From the NCBI GenBank assembly GCA_020844525.1, contig JAJGAH010000055.1:1-9888 (forward strand): DNA of 9,888 nucleotides. Direction: 5' to 3'. This document shows positions 1 through 7,000 of this stretch, in pieces. The stretch comes from Eubacterium sp. Lineage in GTDB: Bacteria; Bacillota; Clostridia; Lachnospirales; Lachnospiraceae. The number at the start of each line of letters is the position of its first letter. Position 1 is the stretch's first letter. The notes below the pieces were generated by a model, which saw only the letters and a program-made list of their open reading frames with translations, ran no database searches and was not told where the DNA came from. The position numbers and the translations under genes were made by a program.

Positions 1-489
1 CGTCTGACTGCAGAGGGGCGGGCCTTCTGGCATAATCTCGGCCGGCATATCGGACCGATCCGGAGGGAATACGAGGCGGAGGATGCCTGCCATTTTGCCG
101 GTGTCATGTCGATGACCCTCGCCAGCGGTCTCACTCCGGAGGAGGGGATGGACATGGTGGAGGAGCTGGTGGCCGAGCCCTCCTTCAAGGAACGTCTGCA
201 GGAGGTCCGCAAGGACATGGAAGGTGGGAGCACCATGGCAGAGAGCCTGCGGGAGCACGGAATTTTTTCCAATACTTATGCCAGAATGACGCTGCTCGCA
301 GAGAAGGCGGGCGCGCTGGATAAGGCATTGCAGGAGGTTGCCGGGATGTACCGGATGGAGGCCCGGGACAGGCTGAACCGTTTCATCTATGCGATCGAGC
401 CGGCCCTTGTCATCCTTCTGTCTGTACTGACCGGTGTGATTCTGCTCAGCGCAATGCTGCCGCTGCTTGGCATCATGTCCTCCTTGTGA
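1..489 (+). CDS. Type II secretion/type IV pilus platform protein, GspF/PilC family (C-terminal part)
   Basis: The reading frame is open from base 1, so the N-terminus lies outside the window and 162 C-terminal codons are visible. GspF/PilC proteins are polytopic inner-membrane platforms that couple the cytoplasmic assembly and retraction ATPases to pilin insertion; full members are about 400 residues with two T2SSF domains. The visible part matches the second T2SSF domain: a helical segment around HFAGVMSMTLASGLTPEEG resembles the usual 'arFartlgtLlssGvpl..al' opening. Next come a short hydrophilic helical pair, the 'TLLAEKAGALDKALQEVA' element (the family has '..vGEetGrLdemL..va') and a final hydrophobic helix beginning FIYAIEPALVILL. 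Downstream small pilin-like genes and pilT fit this role. The N-terminal domain is not visible, so a TadC-like relative cannot be fully excluded, but the PilC pattern fits better. Confidence 0.88.
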   Translation, partial: RLTAEGRAFWHNLGRHIGPIRREYEAEDACHFAGVMSMTLASGLTPEEGMDMVEELVAEPSFKERLQEVRKDMEGGSTMAESLREHGIFSNTYARMTLLAEKAGALDKALQEVAGMYRMEARDRLNRFIYAIEPALVILLSVLTGVILLSAMLPLLGIMSSL

Positions 490-504
490 GGATCATTCTG
501 ATCC
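490..504 (+). other. Short perfect hairpin immediately after the platform gene stop
   Basis: GGATCA, loop TTC, TGATCC form a perfect 6-bp stem starting one base after the TGA stop. The next bases are GGGAGGGCGCC rather than a T tract, so it does not look like an intrinsic terminator. It could protect the 3' end of a processed transcript or be incidental. Confidence 0.35.
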
Positions 505-519
505 GGGAGGGCGCCTGGA

Positions 520-606
520 ATGATTGCAGTATTCCTGCGGCGAAATGGCGTGGATTACTGGTTTCTAAGGGAAGCAGAGTGGTGCAAAATGCCGGTTCTG
601 AGGTAA
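520..606 (+). CDS. Possible 28-aa small ORF between platform and pilin-like genes
   Basis: An ATG at 520 lies 9 bases after GGGAGG (505-510) and opens 28 codons ending with TAA at 604-606. The peptide starts MIAVFLRRNGVDYW and ends CKMPVLR; it is basic, aromatic-rich and has no clear membrane segment. Its stop lies directly against the AGAGG ribosome-binding site of the next gene, a layout compatible with translational coupling. I do not recognise the peptide. The gap of 127 bases is otherwise unexplained in a tightly packed operon, which is the main reason to record it. It may equally be chance or the relic of a lost gene. Confidence 0.25.
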   Translation: MIAVFLRRNGVDYWFLREAEWCKMPVLR

Positions 607-616
607 GAGGTATGAA

Positions 617-970
617 ATGGCGCGATTTGTGAGAAAAAAACGTTCGACCGGAAGACTATGGATACGTGTCGCATTTGCGGCGGTCCTGATTCTGGTCTTT
701 GTATTGGGGATCCAGCTGATTTCCACCGGAGATGCGGACCGGCAGGAGAGAAATCTCCAGCAGGCCATCGAGCGGGACATTTCCTCCTGCTATGCCATCG
801 AGGGAAGGTATCCGGACAGTCTGGAGTATCTGAAGGATAATTACGGACTGCTCTATAATGAGAAGCTGTTTTATGTGGATTATCAGGTGACCGGGACAAA
901 TATCCGGCCGGTTGTTACTGTGATACGGAGAGAAGACGGGGACAGCGATGAAGCGCTTCAGGGAAAATGA
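617..970 (+). CDS. Small membrane-anchored pseudopilin-like protein, function unassigned
   Basis: This 117-aa protein starts at ATG 617, six bases after AGAGG; a nearer ATG at 612 is out of frame and stops after six codons. It has a basic N-terminus (MARFVRKKRSTGRLW), one hydrophobic helix (about residues 16-35), a likely helical stretch (QERNLQQAIERDISS), then CYAIEGRYPDSLEYLKDNYG and a beta-rich end (YVDYQVTGTNIRPVVTVI). A helix followed by a 'GRYP.sle.L' segment recalls GspG-type pseudopilins, but there is no Gly-Phe-Thr-Leu-Ile-Glu prepilin motif, so kinship is inferred from shape and context. I recall unnamed Lachnospiraceae proteins of this kind beside DUF4860 genes. Its end overlaps the next gene by 23 bases, indicating one transcript. 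A role as a minor, unprocessed component of the pilus assembly complex is plausible. Confidence 0.75.
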   Translation: MARFVRKKRSTGRLWIRVAFAAVLILVFVLGIQLISTGDADRQERNLQQAIERDISSCYAIEGRYPDSLEYLKDNYGLLYNEKLFYVDYQVTGTNIRPVVTVIRREDGDSDEALQGK

Positions 971-1475
971 AAAAAACAGAAACTACGCTACGGCTGCGCT
1001 CTGTGCCATTGCGCTTGCGTTCTTTTTTGCAGGGACGGCGATTCTGGTCTTTCTGTTCGGATCGCGGGTCTATGCAGTTGCCGTGGATAAGCTGTCGAGT
1101 AATGCAACCTCGAGAACGCTGTTGACCTATGTAACGGAAAAGGTGCGCCATTTTGATGCGGAGGGGAGTGTCAGCGTGCAGCAGATCGACGGGATTTCCA
1201 CCCTTGTCCTTGAGGACAATGACGCGGACGAGCCCTACAGGATCTATATGTATGCCTATCAGGGAAACGTGTGCGAGCTGACTGTCACGGATGAGACGAG
1301 CTGGAAGCCGGAGGCCGGTGACCCGATCCTCGCGGTGCAGGATTTTGAGCCGGAGGAGGTAAGGCCGGGGCTGATCCACTTCCACTGCGTAGACAGCGGT
1401 GGGAGATCGGAGGATGCATATGTGCATGTGCGGTCCGCGGCAGATGAAAGTAAGGGGGAGGAGGTTCCTGCATGA
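948..1475 (+). CDS. DUF4860 family protein in pilus operon
   Basis: The 175-aa protein has a charged N-terminus (MKRFRENEKNRN), one hydrophobic helix at about residues 16-38, then an acidic, beta-rich extracytoplasmic domain (SVSVQQIDGISTLVLEDND, YRIYMYAYQGNVCELTV, GLIHFHC). This order, the length and its position between pilin-like genes match the DUF4860 family, found in Clostridia near type II secretion/type IV pilus genes; the assignment is by recollection of family features. No enzymatic motif is seen. The start lies inside the preceding gene; the ribosome-binding site is modest (GGGGA, 938-942), so translation may rely on coupling. The stop overlaps the next start as ATGA. It probably has a pseudopilin-like structural role, but the function is unknown. 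Confidence 0.78.
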   Translation: MKRFRENEKNRNYATAALCAIALAFFFAGTAILVFLFGSRVYAVAVDKLSSNATSRTLLTYVTEKVRHFDAEGSVSVQQIDGISTLVLEDNDADEPYRIYMYAYQGNVCELTVTDETSWKPEAGDPILAVQDFEPEEVRPGLIHFHCVDSGGRSEDAYVHVRSAADESKGEEVPA

Positions 1476-1927
1476 GAAAACGGGAATCCATGATCTTTCT
1501 GATAGAATTAATGATCGCAATTCTGATCTTTTTCATGGCCGCGTCCGTCTGCCTGCTGATTTTTGCAAAGGCTCACAAGATGAACCGTGCTTCCCAGGAG
1601 CTCACGGCGGCATCCCTGGCCGAGCAGAATGTCGCGGAGCTGATCCGCAGCGCAGAGAGTCTGGAGGATGCCAGGGAGGAGATCGAGGATGCTTATCCTG
1701 AGGCAGTCTTTACAGTGAAGGATACGGAGATGACAATTCCCTTTGACAGCGATCTCCAGCCTGCAGAGGGAGAAGGAACCTACCAGCTCACGGGTGCATT
1801 GCAGGAAAAAGGCGGCATGCTCTATGCAGAGCTTCATTTTTATACGCTGGATGAAGACGGGAAGGTCTCCGGGACATCGTTTTATGATCTCAACATACGC
1901 AGTGCGGAGGCTGGTTCAGACAGGTAA
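1472..1927 (+). CDS. Minor pseudopilin-like protein with degenerate prepilin motif
   Basis: The 151-aa protein begins MRKRESMIFLIELMIAILIF, a short basic leader joined to a hydrophobic helix containing IELM, as in type IV pilins and type II pseudopilins (consensus G|FTLIEL). Taking Glu12 as the invariant +5 glutamate puts Met7 at -1 instead of glycine and Ile8 at +1, so normal prepilin peptidase processing is doubtful. After the helix come an amphipathic stretch (AHKMNRASQELTAASLAEQN), an acidic region and a beta-rich end (MLYAELHFYTLDEDGKVSG). This resembles GspI/J or PilV-type minor pilins, which prime pilus assembly. GGAGGAGG lies 7 bases before the ATG, and the ATGA overlap with the DUF4860 gene supports the start. 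An alternative start at codon 7 would remove the basic leader and is less likely. Confidence 0.8.
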   Translation: MRKRESMIFLIELMIAILIFFMAASVCLLIFAKAHKMNRASQELTAASLAEQNVAELIRSAESLEDAREEIEDAYPEAVFTVKDTEMTIPFDSDLQPAEGEGTYQLTGALQEKGGMLYAELHFYTLDEDGKVSGTSFYDLNIRSAEAGSDR

Positions 1928-1938
1928 CAGACAGGTAA
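1917..1938 (+). repeat. 11-bp perfect tandem duplication spanning a stop codon
   Basis: CAGACAGGTAA occurs twice in direct succession (1917-1927 and 1928-1938). The first copy carries the TAA stop of the pseudopilin-like gene; the second is the start of the spacer before the next gene. It looks like a recent slippage duplication that widened the spacer without changing either protein. Confidence 0.8.
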
Positions 1939-1957
1939 CAGGCAGGAAGGAAACGGC

Positions 1958-2482
1958 ATGATAAAGGATAAGAGCAACAGACTTTACTTTCTGAAAAATA
2001 ATACAGATCAGGAATCCGCGTTTCCCTTTCCTTTCGGGATATCGTTGCTGTTCGTGACTTTTCTGGTGCTTGGTATTTTTACCTTTGCCGTGCTCACGCT
2101 GGTTGCCGCAAAGGATGACTATACGATGAGCCGGAAGAGCGCATCACATCAGTCTGCGTATTACATGGCCTGCAATAAGGCAGAGGATCGGATTGCAGCG
2201 CTGAACAGAAAGCTTAAGGCTGCCGGTGGGACCGGTGACGGGCTGCCGGAGACGGTCTCCTTTCAGACGGCGATTGACGGCAGCACCACACTTTCCGTGA
2301 CAGTCCAGGCGGTAGATGCAGAAGACGGAGATACAGTAGACGGGGATACAGAGGACAGAGAAACAGAAGACGGAGACATAACTCCATATTATGAGGTTAC
2401 GCAGTGGAAGGTAGAGTCGGCCGGTGAATGGAGTCCGGCGCAGACAGTACCGGTAATGCCGCCGTCGGTCTCTGCGGATTGA
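1958..2482 (+). CDS. PilX/GspK-like minor pilin-type membrane protein
   Basis: The 174-aa protein starts at ATG 1958, 7 bases after AGGAAGG. About 26 hydrophilic residues precede a hydrophobic helix (residues about 27-50, GISLLFVTFLVLGIFTF), followed by KDDYTMSRKSASHQSAYYMACNKAEDRIAAL split over two motifs. A helix that runs into a Met/Arg-containing segment and then a '.QSAyy.A..AE..i' stretch is the layout of PilX-type minor pilins ('ERMAGN..DRQLAFQAAEAAL'), so I infer this role. There is no glutamate at +5 and no clear leader-peptidase site. The middle carries an acidic low-complexity insert (EDGDTVDGDTEDRETEDGD), and the end is beta-like (YYEVTQWKVESAG). It is the last gene before the 220-bp gap and probably closes the cluster of small membrane subunits. 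Confidence 0.7.
   Translation: MIKDKSNRLYFLKNNTDQESAFPFPFGISLLFVTFLVLGIFTFAVLTLVAAKDDYTMSRKSASHQSAYYMACNKAEDRIAALNRKLKAAGGTGDGLPETVSFQTAIDGSTTLSVTVQAVDAEDGDTVDGDTEDRETEDGDITPYYEVTQWKVESAGEWSPAQTVPVMPPSVSAD
2321..2380 (+). repeat. Degenerate acidic micro-repeat inside the PilX-like gene
   Basis: Short imperfect units of the form GA(A/C/G)GACGGxGAxACA follow one another: GAAGACGGAGATACAG, GACGGGGATACAG, GAAGACGGAGACATA. They encode a run of Asp, Glu, Gly and Thr. The pattern suggests slippage-driven expansion within the extracytoplasmic part of the protein. Confidence 0.65.
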
Positions 2483-2490
2483 TCATATGG

Positions 2491-2564
2491 GTGCTGTAAA
2501 CCACCGGATGCTGCTATGCATCAGGTGTTGCTAACTACGATGTGCTGCAAACCATCAGGTGGTG
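2491..2564 (+). repeat. Degenerate direct repeats in the pre-pilT gap
   Basis: Two 23-bp segments, 2491-2513 (GTGCTGTAAACCACCGGATG...) and 2542-2564 (GTGCTGCAAACCATCAGGTG...), agree at 18 of 23 positions by eye. A third partial copy sits between them: CATCAGGTG occurs at 2519-2527 and again at 2553-2561. The second unit can also fold (CTGCA...TGCAG). No reading frame explains them. They may be remains of an expanded coding repeat or short intergenic repeat family. Confidence 0.5.
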
Positions 2565-2584
2565 CAGATCATATTCAATCAGAA

Positions 2585-2613
2585 TTGTAACAAGCCTGAA
2601 CTGCAAATGAAAT
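2585..2613 (+). promoter_or_regulatory. Weak candidate promoter for pilT
   Basis: TTGTAA (2585-2590) and TGAAAT (2608-2613) are separated by 17 bases; each matches the sigma-70/sigma-A consensus at 4 of 6 positions. No terminator is visible between the small-subunit genes and pilT, so read-through from the upstream operon is at least as likely. Confidence 0.2.
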
Positions 2614-2652
2614 AAATGAAAGTAAACGCGCACAATGACAGCATGGGATGAA

Positions 2653-2673
2653 GTACAGCTAAATGCTCTGTAC
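2653..2673 (+). repeat. Inverted repeat GTACAG-N9-CTGTAC upstream of pilT
   Basis: Perfect 6-bp arms, GTACAG (2653-2658) and CTGTAC (2668-2673), flank nine bases about 30 bp before the pilT start. The dyad could be an operator for a dimeric regulator or an RNA hairpin in the leader. There is no T tract after it, so it is not a terminator. Confidence 0.45.
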
Positions 2674-2697
2674 AGGCAACCGGGAGAGGAAGCGTTT

Positions 2698-2702
2698 GAG
2701 GA
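2698..2702 (+). promoter_or_regulatory. Ribosome-binding site that favours the second pilT ATG
   Basis: GAGGA abuts the first ATG (2703) directly, too close for normal initiation, but lies 6 bases before the in-frame ATG at 2709, which would give a protein starting MIDVLRRGVELQASD as PilT proteins commonly do. A more distant GGGAGAGGA (2682-2690) is 12 bases from the first ATG. The 2709 start is somewhat preferred; the two products differ by two residues. Confidence 0.5.
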
Positions 2703-3767
2703 ATGGAAATGATCGATGTATTAAGAAGGGGTGTGGAGCTGCAGGCTTCCGATATATTCGTTGTGGCGGGCGCCAGTATTACCTTTCGTCATAATGGAGA
2801 AATCCTCACAGATGAGGGCGAAAAGCTGAAGCCGGAGGATACAGAGCGGTTTATCAGTGACATGTATGAGATGGCCGGAAACAGGGACATCGGGCCGCTG
2901 GAAAAAGACGGAGATGACGATTTTTCTTTTTCTGTAAAGGGACTTTCCAGATTCCGTGTCAGCGCCTACAAGCAGAGGGGTTCCCTTTCAGCGGTGATCC
3001 GTATCATCTCCTTCCAGCTGCCTGACCCGAAGGAGCTCTGCATTCCCGAGAGTGTGATCCGCACGGGCATGCAGAGGCGCGGCATGGTGCTGGTCACAGG
3101 GCCTGCGGGCAGCGGCAAGACCACGACGCTTGCCTGTATCATTGATGCCATTAATGAGCAGCGGAAGGCGCATATCATCACGCTGGAGGACCCGATTGAA
3201 TTTCTGCACAAGCACAAGAACAGCATTGTCAGCCAGAGAGAGGTCAGCTCTGATACGGAGAGTTATCTGAAGGCGCTGCGTGCGTCCCTCCGTCAGAGCC
3301 CGGACGTGATACTGCTCGGCGAGGTGCGGGACTATGAGACCATGAGCGTGGCGATGACAGCGGCGATTACCGGGCACCTTGTTTTTTCCACCCTGCATAC
3401 AACAGGGGCGTCCAATACGATCAACCGGATTATTGATATTTTTCCGGCGACGGAGCAGCGGCAGATTGCGGTTGAGCTTTCGGCCGTGCTGATGACGGTC
3501 ATCTCCCAGCAGCTTGTGCCCACTGTTGACGGCAGCCGGGTTCCGGCCTTTGAGATCATGACTGTAACACCTGCCATCCGGAACATGATCCGGGACAACA
3601 AGATCTACCAGATTGACGGCCTGATCTACGGGTCCGCGACCGAGGACATGATATCCATGGACAACAGCCTGCAGGCGTTGTACCAGGCAGGAAAGATCAG
3701 TCGGAGCACGGCACTGGCCTATGCGACCAATCCGGAGATGCTGGCAAGGAAGATCGGAAATAGCTGA
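2703..3767 (+). CDS. pilT: Type IV pilus retraction ATPase PilT
   Basis: A complete 354-aa secretion ATPase of the PilT branch; PilT hexamers sit at the cytoplasmic face of the pilus platform and hydrolyse ATP to depolymerise the pilus, powering twitching, adhesion or DNA uptake. An N-terminal PAS-like domain (LQASDIFVVAGASITFRHNGE) precedes the ATPase core: Walker A GPAGSGKT (133-140), Asp box IITLEDPIEFLHKHKNS (about 158-174), Walker B DVILLGEVRD (201-210) and His box AITGHLVFSTLHTTGA (221-236). The C-terminal AIRNMIRD (291-298) corresponds to the AIRNLIRE motif that marks retraction ATPases and separates PilT from PilB/GspE. Length is normal for PilT. All nucleotide-binding residues look intact. 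It lies 220 bp after the pilin-like genes and is followed by a terminator, so it is probably the last gene of the pilus locus. ATG 2709 may be the true start. Confidence 0.95.
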   Translation: MEMIDVLRRGVELQASDIFVVAGASITFRHNGEILTDEGEKLKPEDTERFISDMYEMAGNRDIGPLEKDGDDDFSFSVKGLSRFRVSAYKQRGSLSAVIRIISFQLPDPKELCIPESVIRTGMQRRGMVLVTGPAGSGKTTTLACIIDAINEQRKAHIITLEDPIEFLHKHKNSIVSQREVSSDTESYLKALRASLRQSPDVILLGEVRDYETMSVAMTAAITGHLVFSTLHTTGASNTINRIIDIFPATEQRQIAVELSAVLMTVISQQLVPTVDGSRVPAFEIMTVTPAIRNMIRDNKIYQIDGLIYGSATEDMISMDNSLQALYQAGKISRSTALAYATNPEMLARKIGNS

Positions 3768-3793
3768 TCAGAATGTACGGTTGTACTGCATTT

Positions 3794-3813
3794 GCAACGA
3801 GAAAAGGCGTTGC
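3794..3813 (+). other. Perfect 6-bp hairpin after pilT
   Basis: GCAACG, loop AGAAAAGG, CGTTGC form a stem beginning 27 bases after the pilT stop. It is followed by CGGGGCTGATTTG, not a T run, so termination is unlikely here; it may be a 3' end stabilising structure upstream of the real terminator. Confidence 0.35.
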
Positions 3814-3860
3814 CGGGGCTGATTTGCGCTGGTCAGGTTTAATATTAAGCTATAGTGGAT

Positions 3861-3901
3861 CCCTTGAAAGATATTCGATAAGAATTTCTTTCGGGGGTTT
3901 T
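3861..3901 (+). terminator. Rho-independent terminator closing the pilT transcript
   Basis: The left arm (3861-3876, CCCTTGAAAGATATTC) pairs with the right arm (3882-3897, GAATTTCTTTCGGGGG) around loop GATAA. The stem has 13 Watson-Crick pairs, two T.G wobbles and a single T.T mismatch, with three G-C pairs at its base, followed by TTTT. The T tract is short, which lowers certainty. It lies about 93 bases past pilT and well before the next gene, so it separates the two loci. Confidence 0.6.
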
Positions 3902-3927
3902 CCAGTTGGTGTCATTCTGCATTTCGG

Positions 3928-3989
3928 CAACGGTTCCATTGCATAAAATGTATAATTTATTTGCATTATCTTTTAGATTGTCGTATGAT
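3928..3989 (+). promoter_or_regulatory. AT-rich promoter zone for the surface protein gene
   Basis: Two -10-like hexamers are visible. TATGAT (3984-3989) has TTGCAT (3961-3966) exactly 17 bases upstream, the best-spaced pair. A perfect TATAAT (3951-3956) has no good -35 at the right distance. TTGCAT also occurs at 3939-3944. Initiation from the first pair would give a leader of about 90 nt, very rich in A and T (13 G or C in bases 3961-4020). No riboswitch consensus was recognised. Confidence 0.45.
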
Positions 3990-4077
3990 ATCCCTAAAAT
4001 ATTAATAATAATTATCGTTAATTAATTTTTTGGTAATATCCTGCATTTTAACAGATGGCAGGGGATCATGTCATAAA

Positions 4078-4082
4078 GAGGT
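4078..4082 (+). promoter_or_regulatory. Ribosome-binding site fixing the start of the giant surface protein
   Basis: GAGGT, within AAAGAGGT, lies 5 bases before ATG 4087 and is followed by a textbook signal peptide. The frame is open further upstream to a TTG at 4030, but that would add 19 residues with no ribosome-binding site and would bury the signal peptide, so 4087 is chosen. Confidence 0.8.
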
Positions 4083-4086
4083 AACT

Positions 4087-7000
4087 ATGAGAAAAGCAAG
4101 ATGGAGAAAAATGATAACCGTTTTCTGCGTGATTGCGCTTGTGGCAGGTATGCTGACCAGTCCGCTTCGCATTTACGCAGGAGATTCTGCGACAGCTTCG
4201 TCTTCTACGGCTGCAGGCACTGCGCAGGCTTCATCAGAGAGCACCAGTGGCACCGGCTCGGACCTTGTGGGCACCGGCACTTCATCCGGTACAGGATCAG
4301 AGAACAGTGGGAGTACTGCGTCCGAAGAAGGTCAGGCAGAGCAAAGCAGGGCGGCCGCCGCTGACTCTGAGGCATCCACATCCGCTACAGGATCCGGTTC
4401 CGGTGAAGCAGGTACGACAGAATCAGAATCCCCGAATACCGAAAATAGCGCAACCATTTCCACAGCTTCCGAGTCTTCTGAAAATAGTTCATCGGCTTCA
4501 CATAGTGTGGGCGCGAAGAGTGCGCTTTCTGTCAATGCACTTTCAGATTCGGGCAGCACTACTTCGTCTTCCAGCAGCAGTTCTGCAGATGGCATCATTG
4601 GAAATGCGGAAGACGGTCTCAATCTGGCAAGCAGCTACAAGGATGACAACGGAAATACCAAATATTTCCTATCTGATTACCGTCTCTCTTACCTGAGCGG
4701 CAACGACTGGGTGACTGTAGATCACAGTGATACCACGACAAAGATCTCTGCTTATACCCGTCTGAAATTGGATGTGTATTTCGGGGGAATCTCTGCCACA
4801 GATCTTCAAACCAAATATGGAAACAAACTGTATATTGACATCCCTGCGGATTCCGTGCTGACCAATCCGACAGTTACCAGCGGCATTGTTCAGGACGCAA
4901 ACGGCGATAATGCCGGAACTATAGCAGTTTCCGGAAACAGAATCACCCTAACCGTTGATTCCGATTATCTTTCCCAAAAGCTGGAAAAGGAAGGTACAGA
5001 CTTCATCATTCAGAACGGCAGTCTGACCTTCTACGCCACACCGAACCCGGAGAAAGTGAGAAAAGAGTCTACCCAGCATGTCAAGATGGGACCCCTGGAT
5101 GTCGTGATCAATTTTGATCCGGATTCCGATGCACAATCTGCTTCTCTGACGCTTGCAAAATCCTCACCGACATATTCCACCGATGATGCGGGAAATGCGT
5201 ATCTTAATTACACGCTTACTATCACCGCAGGTGATGCGCGTATGCCGGAGGTGATGGTCAAGGACCACTTCACTTCCAACGCTAAATTTGTGGATTCCTA
5301 TGTGGGTGTTTCTACGACTCCAGTGACGATGAAGACGTCCGGAGACACAACAACGCAGCCCTACGAGACTATTGATAAGGGAAGCTCTGCTACTCATGGG
5401 ACAGTGGCCCTGTCTGCTGACAAATCGGACTCCGATCCTGGGACCATGCTCTGGACCATTGGCAATATGGCCGCGAATGAGGTGCGGACGCTTCATTATT
5501 CCGTAAAATTAAAGAAGGACTATGTCGGGATTGCTGGCGCATGGAATGGTGTCATCACAAATACGGCAACACCATACGCAAATAATTATGAGCACGATAC
5601 TGCAACGTCTTCCTTTACACCGCAGTCGGCGGCTAAGGTTAATAAAGAAGTGACAGGTGAGATCGTTGAAAATGAAGATGGAACAATTACTATACCATAT
5701 ACAATTACGGTAACAACAGACAAAGATAACACCTGGACGTTAAAAAACCTGAAAATATCTGATTACCTCGGCGCAGAGAATACTAAAAATGTTGATAAAA
5801 CTACGCTCTGGAATGCTATCACCCCGACGGACGATATGCCAGATCTTGGCTTCACTGATTTTACTCTTTCTGATGGTAAGACGACAGTCAGCGTGCCTCC
5901 TAAAGGAACAAGTTCTAGCGATACACCCTATTACATGTTAAAGGGAAGTAATGAGTATCCAGGATTTAACTTGTACATCGGCGATATTGCTCCTGGGGAG
6001 ACTCGTACCATAACAGTTAAGCTCACAATGAAGCCGATTTTTTCTTCTGCAGCAGTTACACTTGGAAACCGTGCTACTGTCTTCACAGATGAGACCTCCA
6101 GCCTGGGTAACAGAGAACTGGCATCGGGTAATACGGTTACCAATTTTGATAAGCAGTACTGGGACAGAAAAGTTGTAGGAACTGCGACGAAAGAGAATAT
6201 TCAGCAGACGGTCTCCAGTGATGTTTATTCTTACAATGGAACCTCCTGGAGTAAAGATACGGCTTCTTCGACAAAGAATATTCCTGTCGGAAGCTATAAG
6301 TATCGTGTTGTCGTTAATGAGCAGGGTAAGTGGGATGTTTCTACATCTTCTTTTGCAGATGAACTTTCAAATGGGGCTTATCTCAAATATGCTGGCTATC
6401 TGAAACTTGATTATTATAAGACGGGTGTGGATTCTTCTGTTTCTTCCGGGTCAGATACCTCTGTGGCAGATGCATTGGAGGGAAAATCACCCGACAAAAC
6501 AGTATATCTTGATATTGATGGAAAAACGGCCTTTAATTTTTCACCTCATTCGCTGAGCACCGAATTTGGAAAGGGAGCATATCTGCTCACCTATTATGCG
6601 TCGCCGATATCCGGAAACTTCAGTAAAATTGTGGTTGGAAACAGTTTTACACTCAGTGGCAATATTATAGGGCCGGGCAACACTACCTACGTTCTTCCGT
6701 CTATGAATGTGAAAACCAACGTTACAGTTATCGGTACAACCAATTATACTGCCCACAAGTATGGATGGTACTATGCTTCGGCGGATACAAGTGATGGATT
6801 TACGAATGGTAAGCTGTACTGGGTGATCACGGTAGATGGTACAAAAGTTCCGAGCGGCGTTCAGCTTCGGGATGTGCCTGGGACGGCTGCAAACCGCACA
6901 AAAGATACATCTATTGCCGGAGTGTATTTTGGCGATATGGTGTCCGACTGGAGTGCATTTACAGATAAATATGTCAATTTTGCGTCGATGACGGCAGATT

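Noticed and set aside
490..504. Intrinsic terminator after the platform gene
   Set aside because: The hairpin is perfect but short and is followed by G-rich sequence instead of a T tract; the operon evidently continues.
915..1520. 201-codon open frame on the minus strand
   Set aside because: It lies antisense to the DUF4860 and pseudopilin genes, has a composition typical of antisense shadows and no family resemblance.
4055..4084. Nine-codon leader peptide (MAGDHVIKR) ending at the adhesin ribosome-binding site
   Set aside because: There is no Shine-Dalgarno site before it, no codon-run typical of attenuation, and a nine-codon frame is easily due to chance.
4030..4086. Upstream extension of the giant surface gene to a TTG at 4030
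   Set aside because: No ribosome-binding site precedes it, the region is promoter/leader-like, and the extension would push the signal peptide away from the N-terminus.
3768..4086. c-di-GMP riboswitch before the adhesin or after pilT
   Set aside because: Such riboswitches often control pili in Clostridia, but the conserved core sequences of the GEMM-I motif were not found; the hairpins here do not fit it.
4332..4622. 96-codon acidic open frame on the minus strand
   Set aside because: Its Glu/Ser/Ala-rich sequence is the antisense image of the Ser-rich tract (AGC/TCT codons), not an independent gene.
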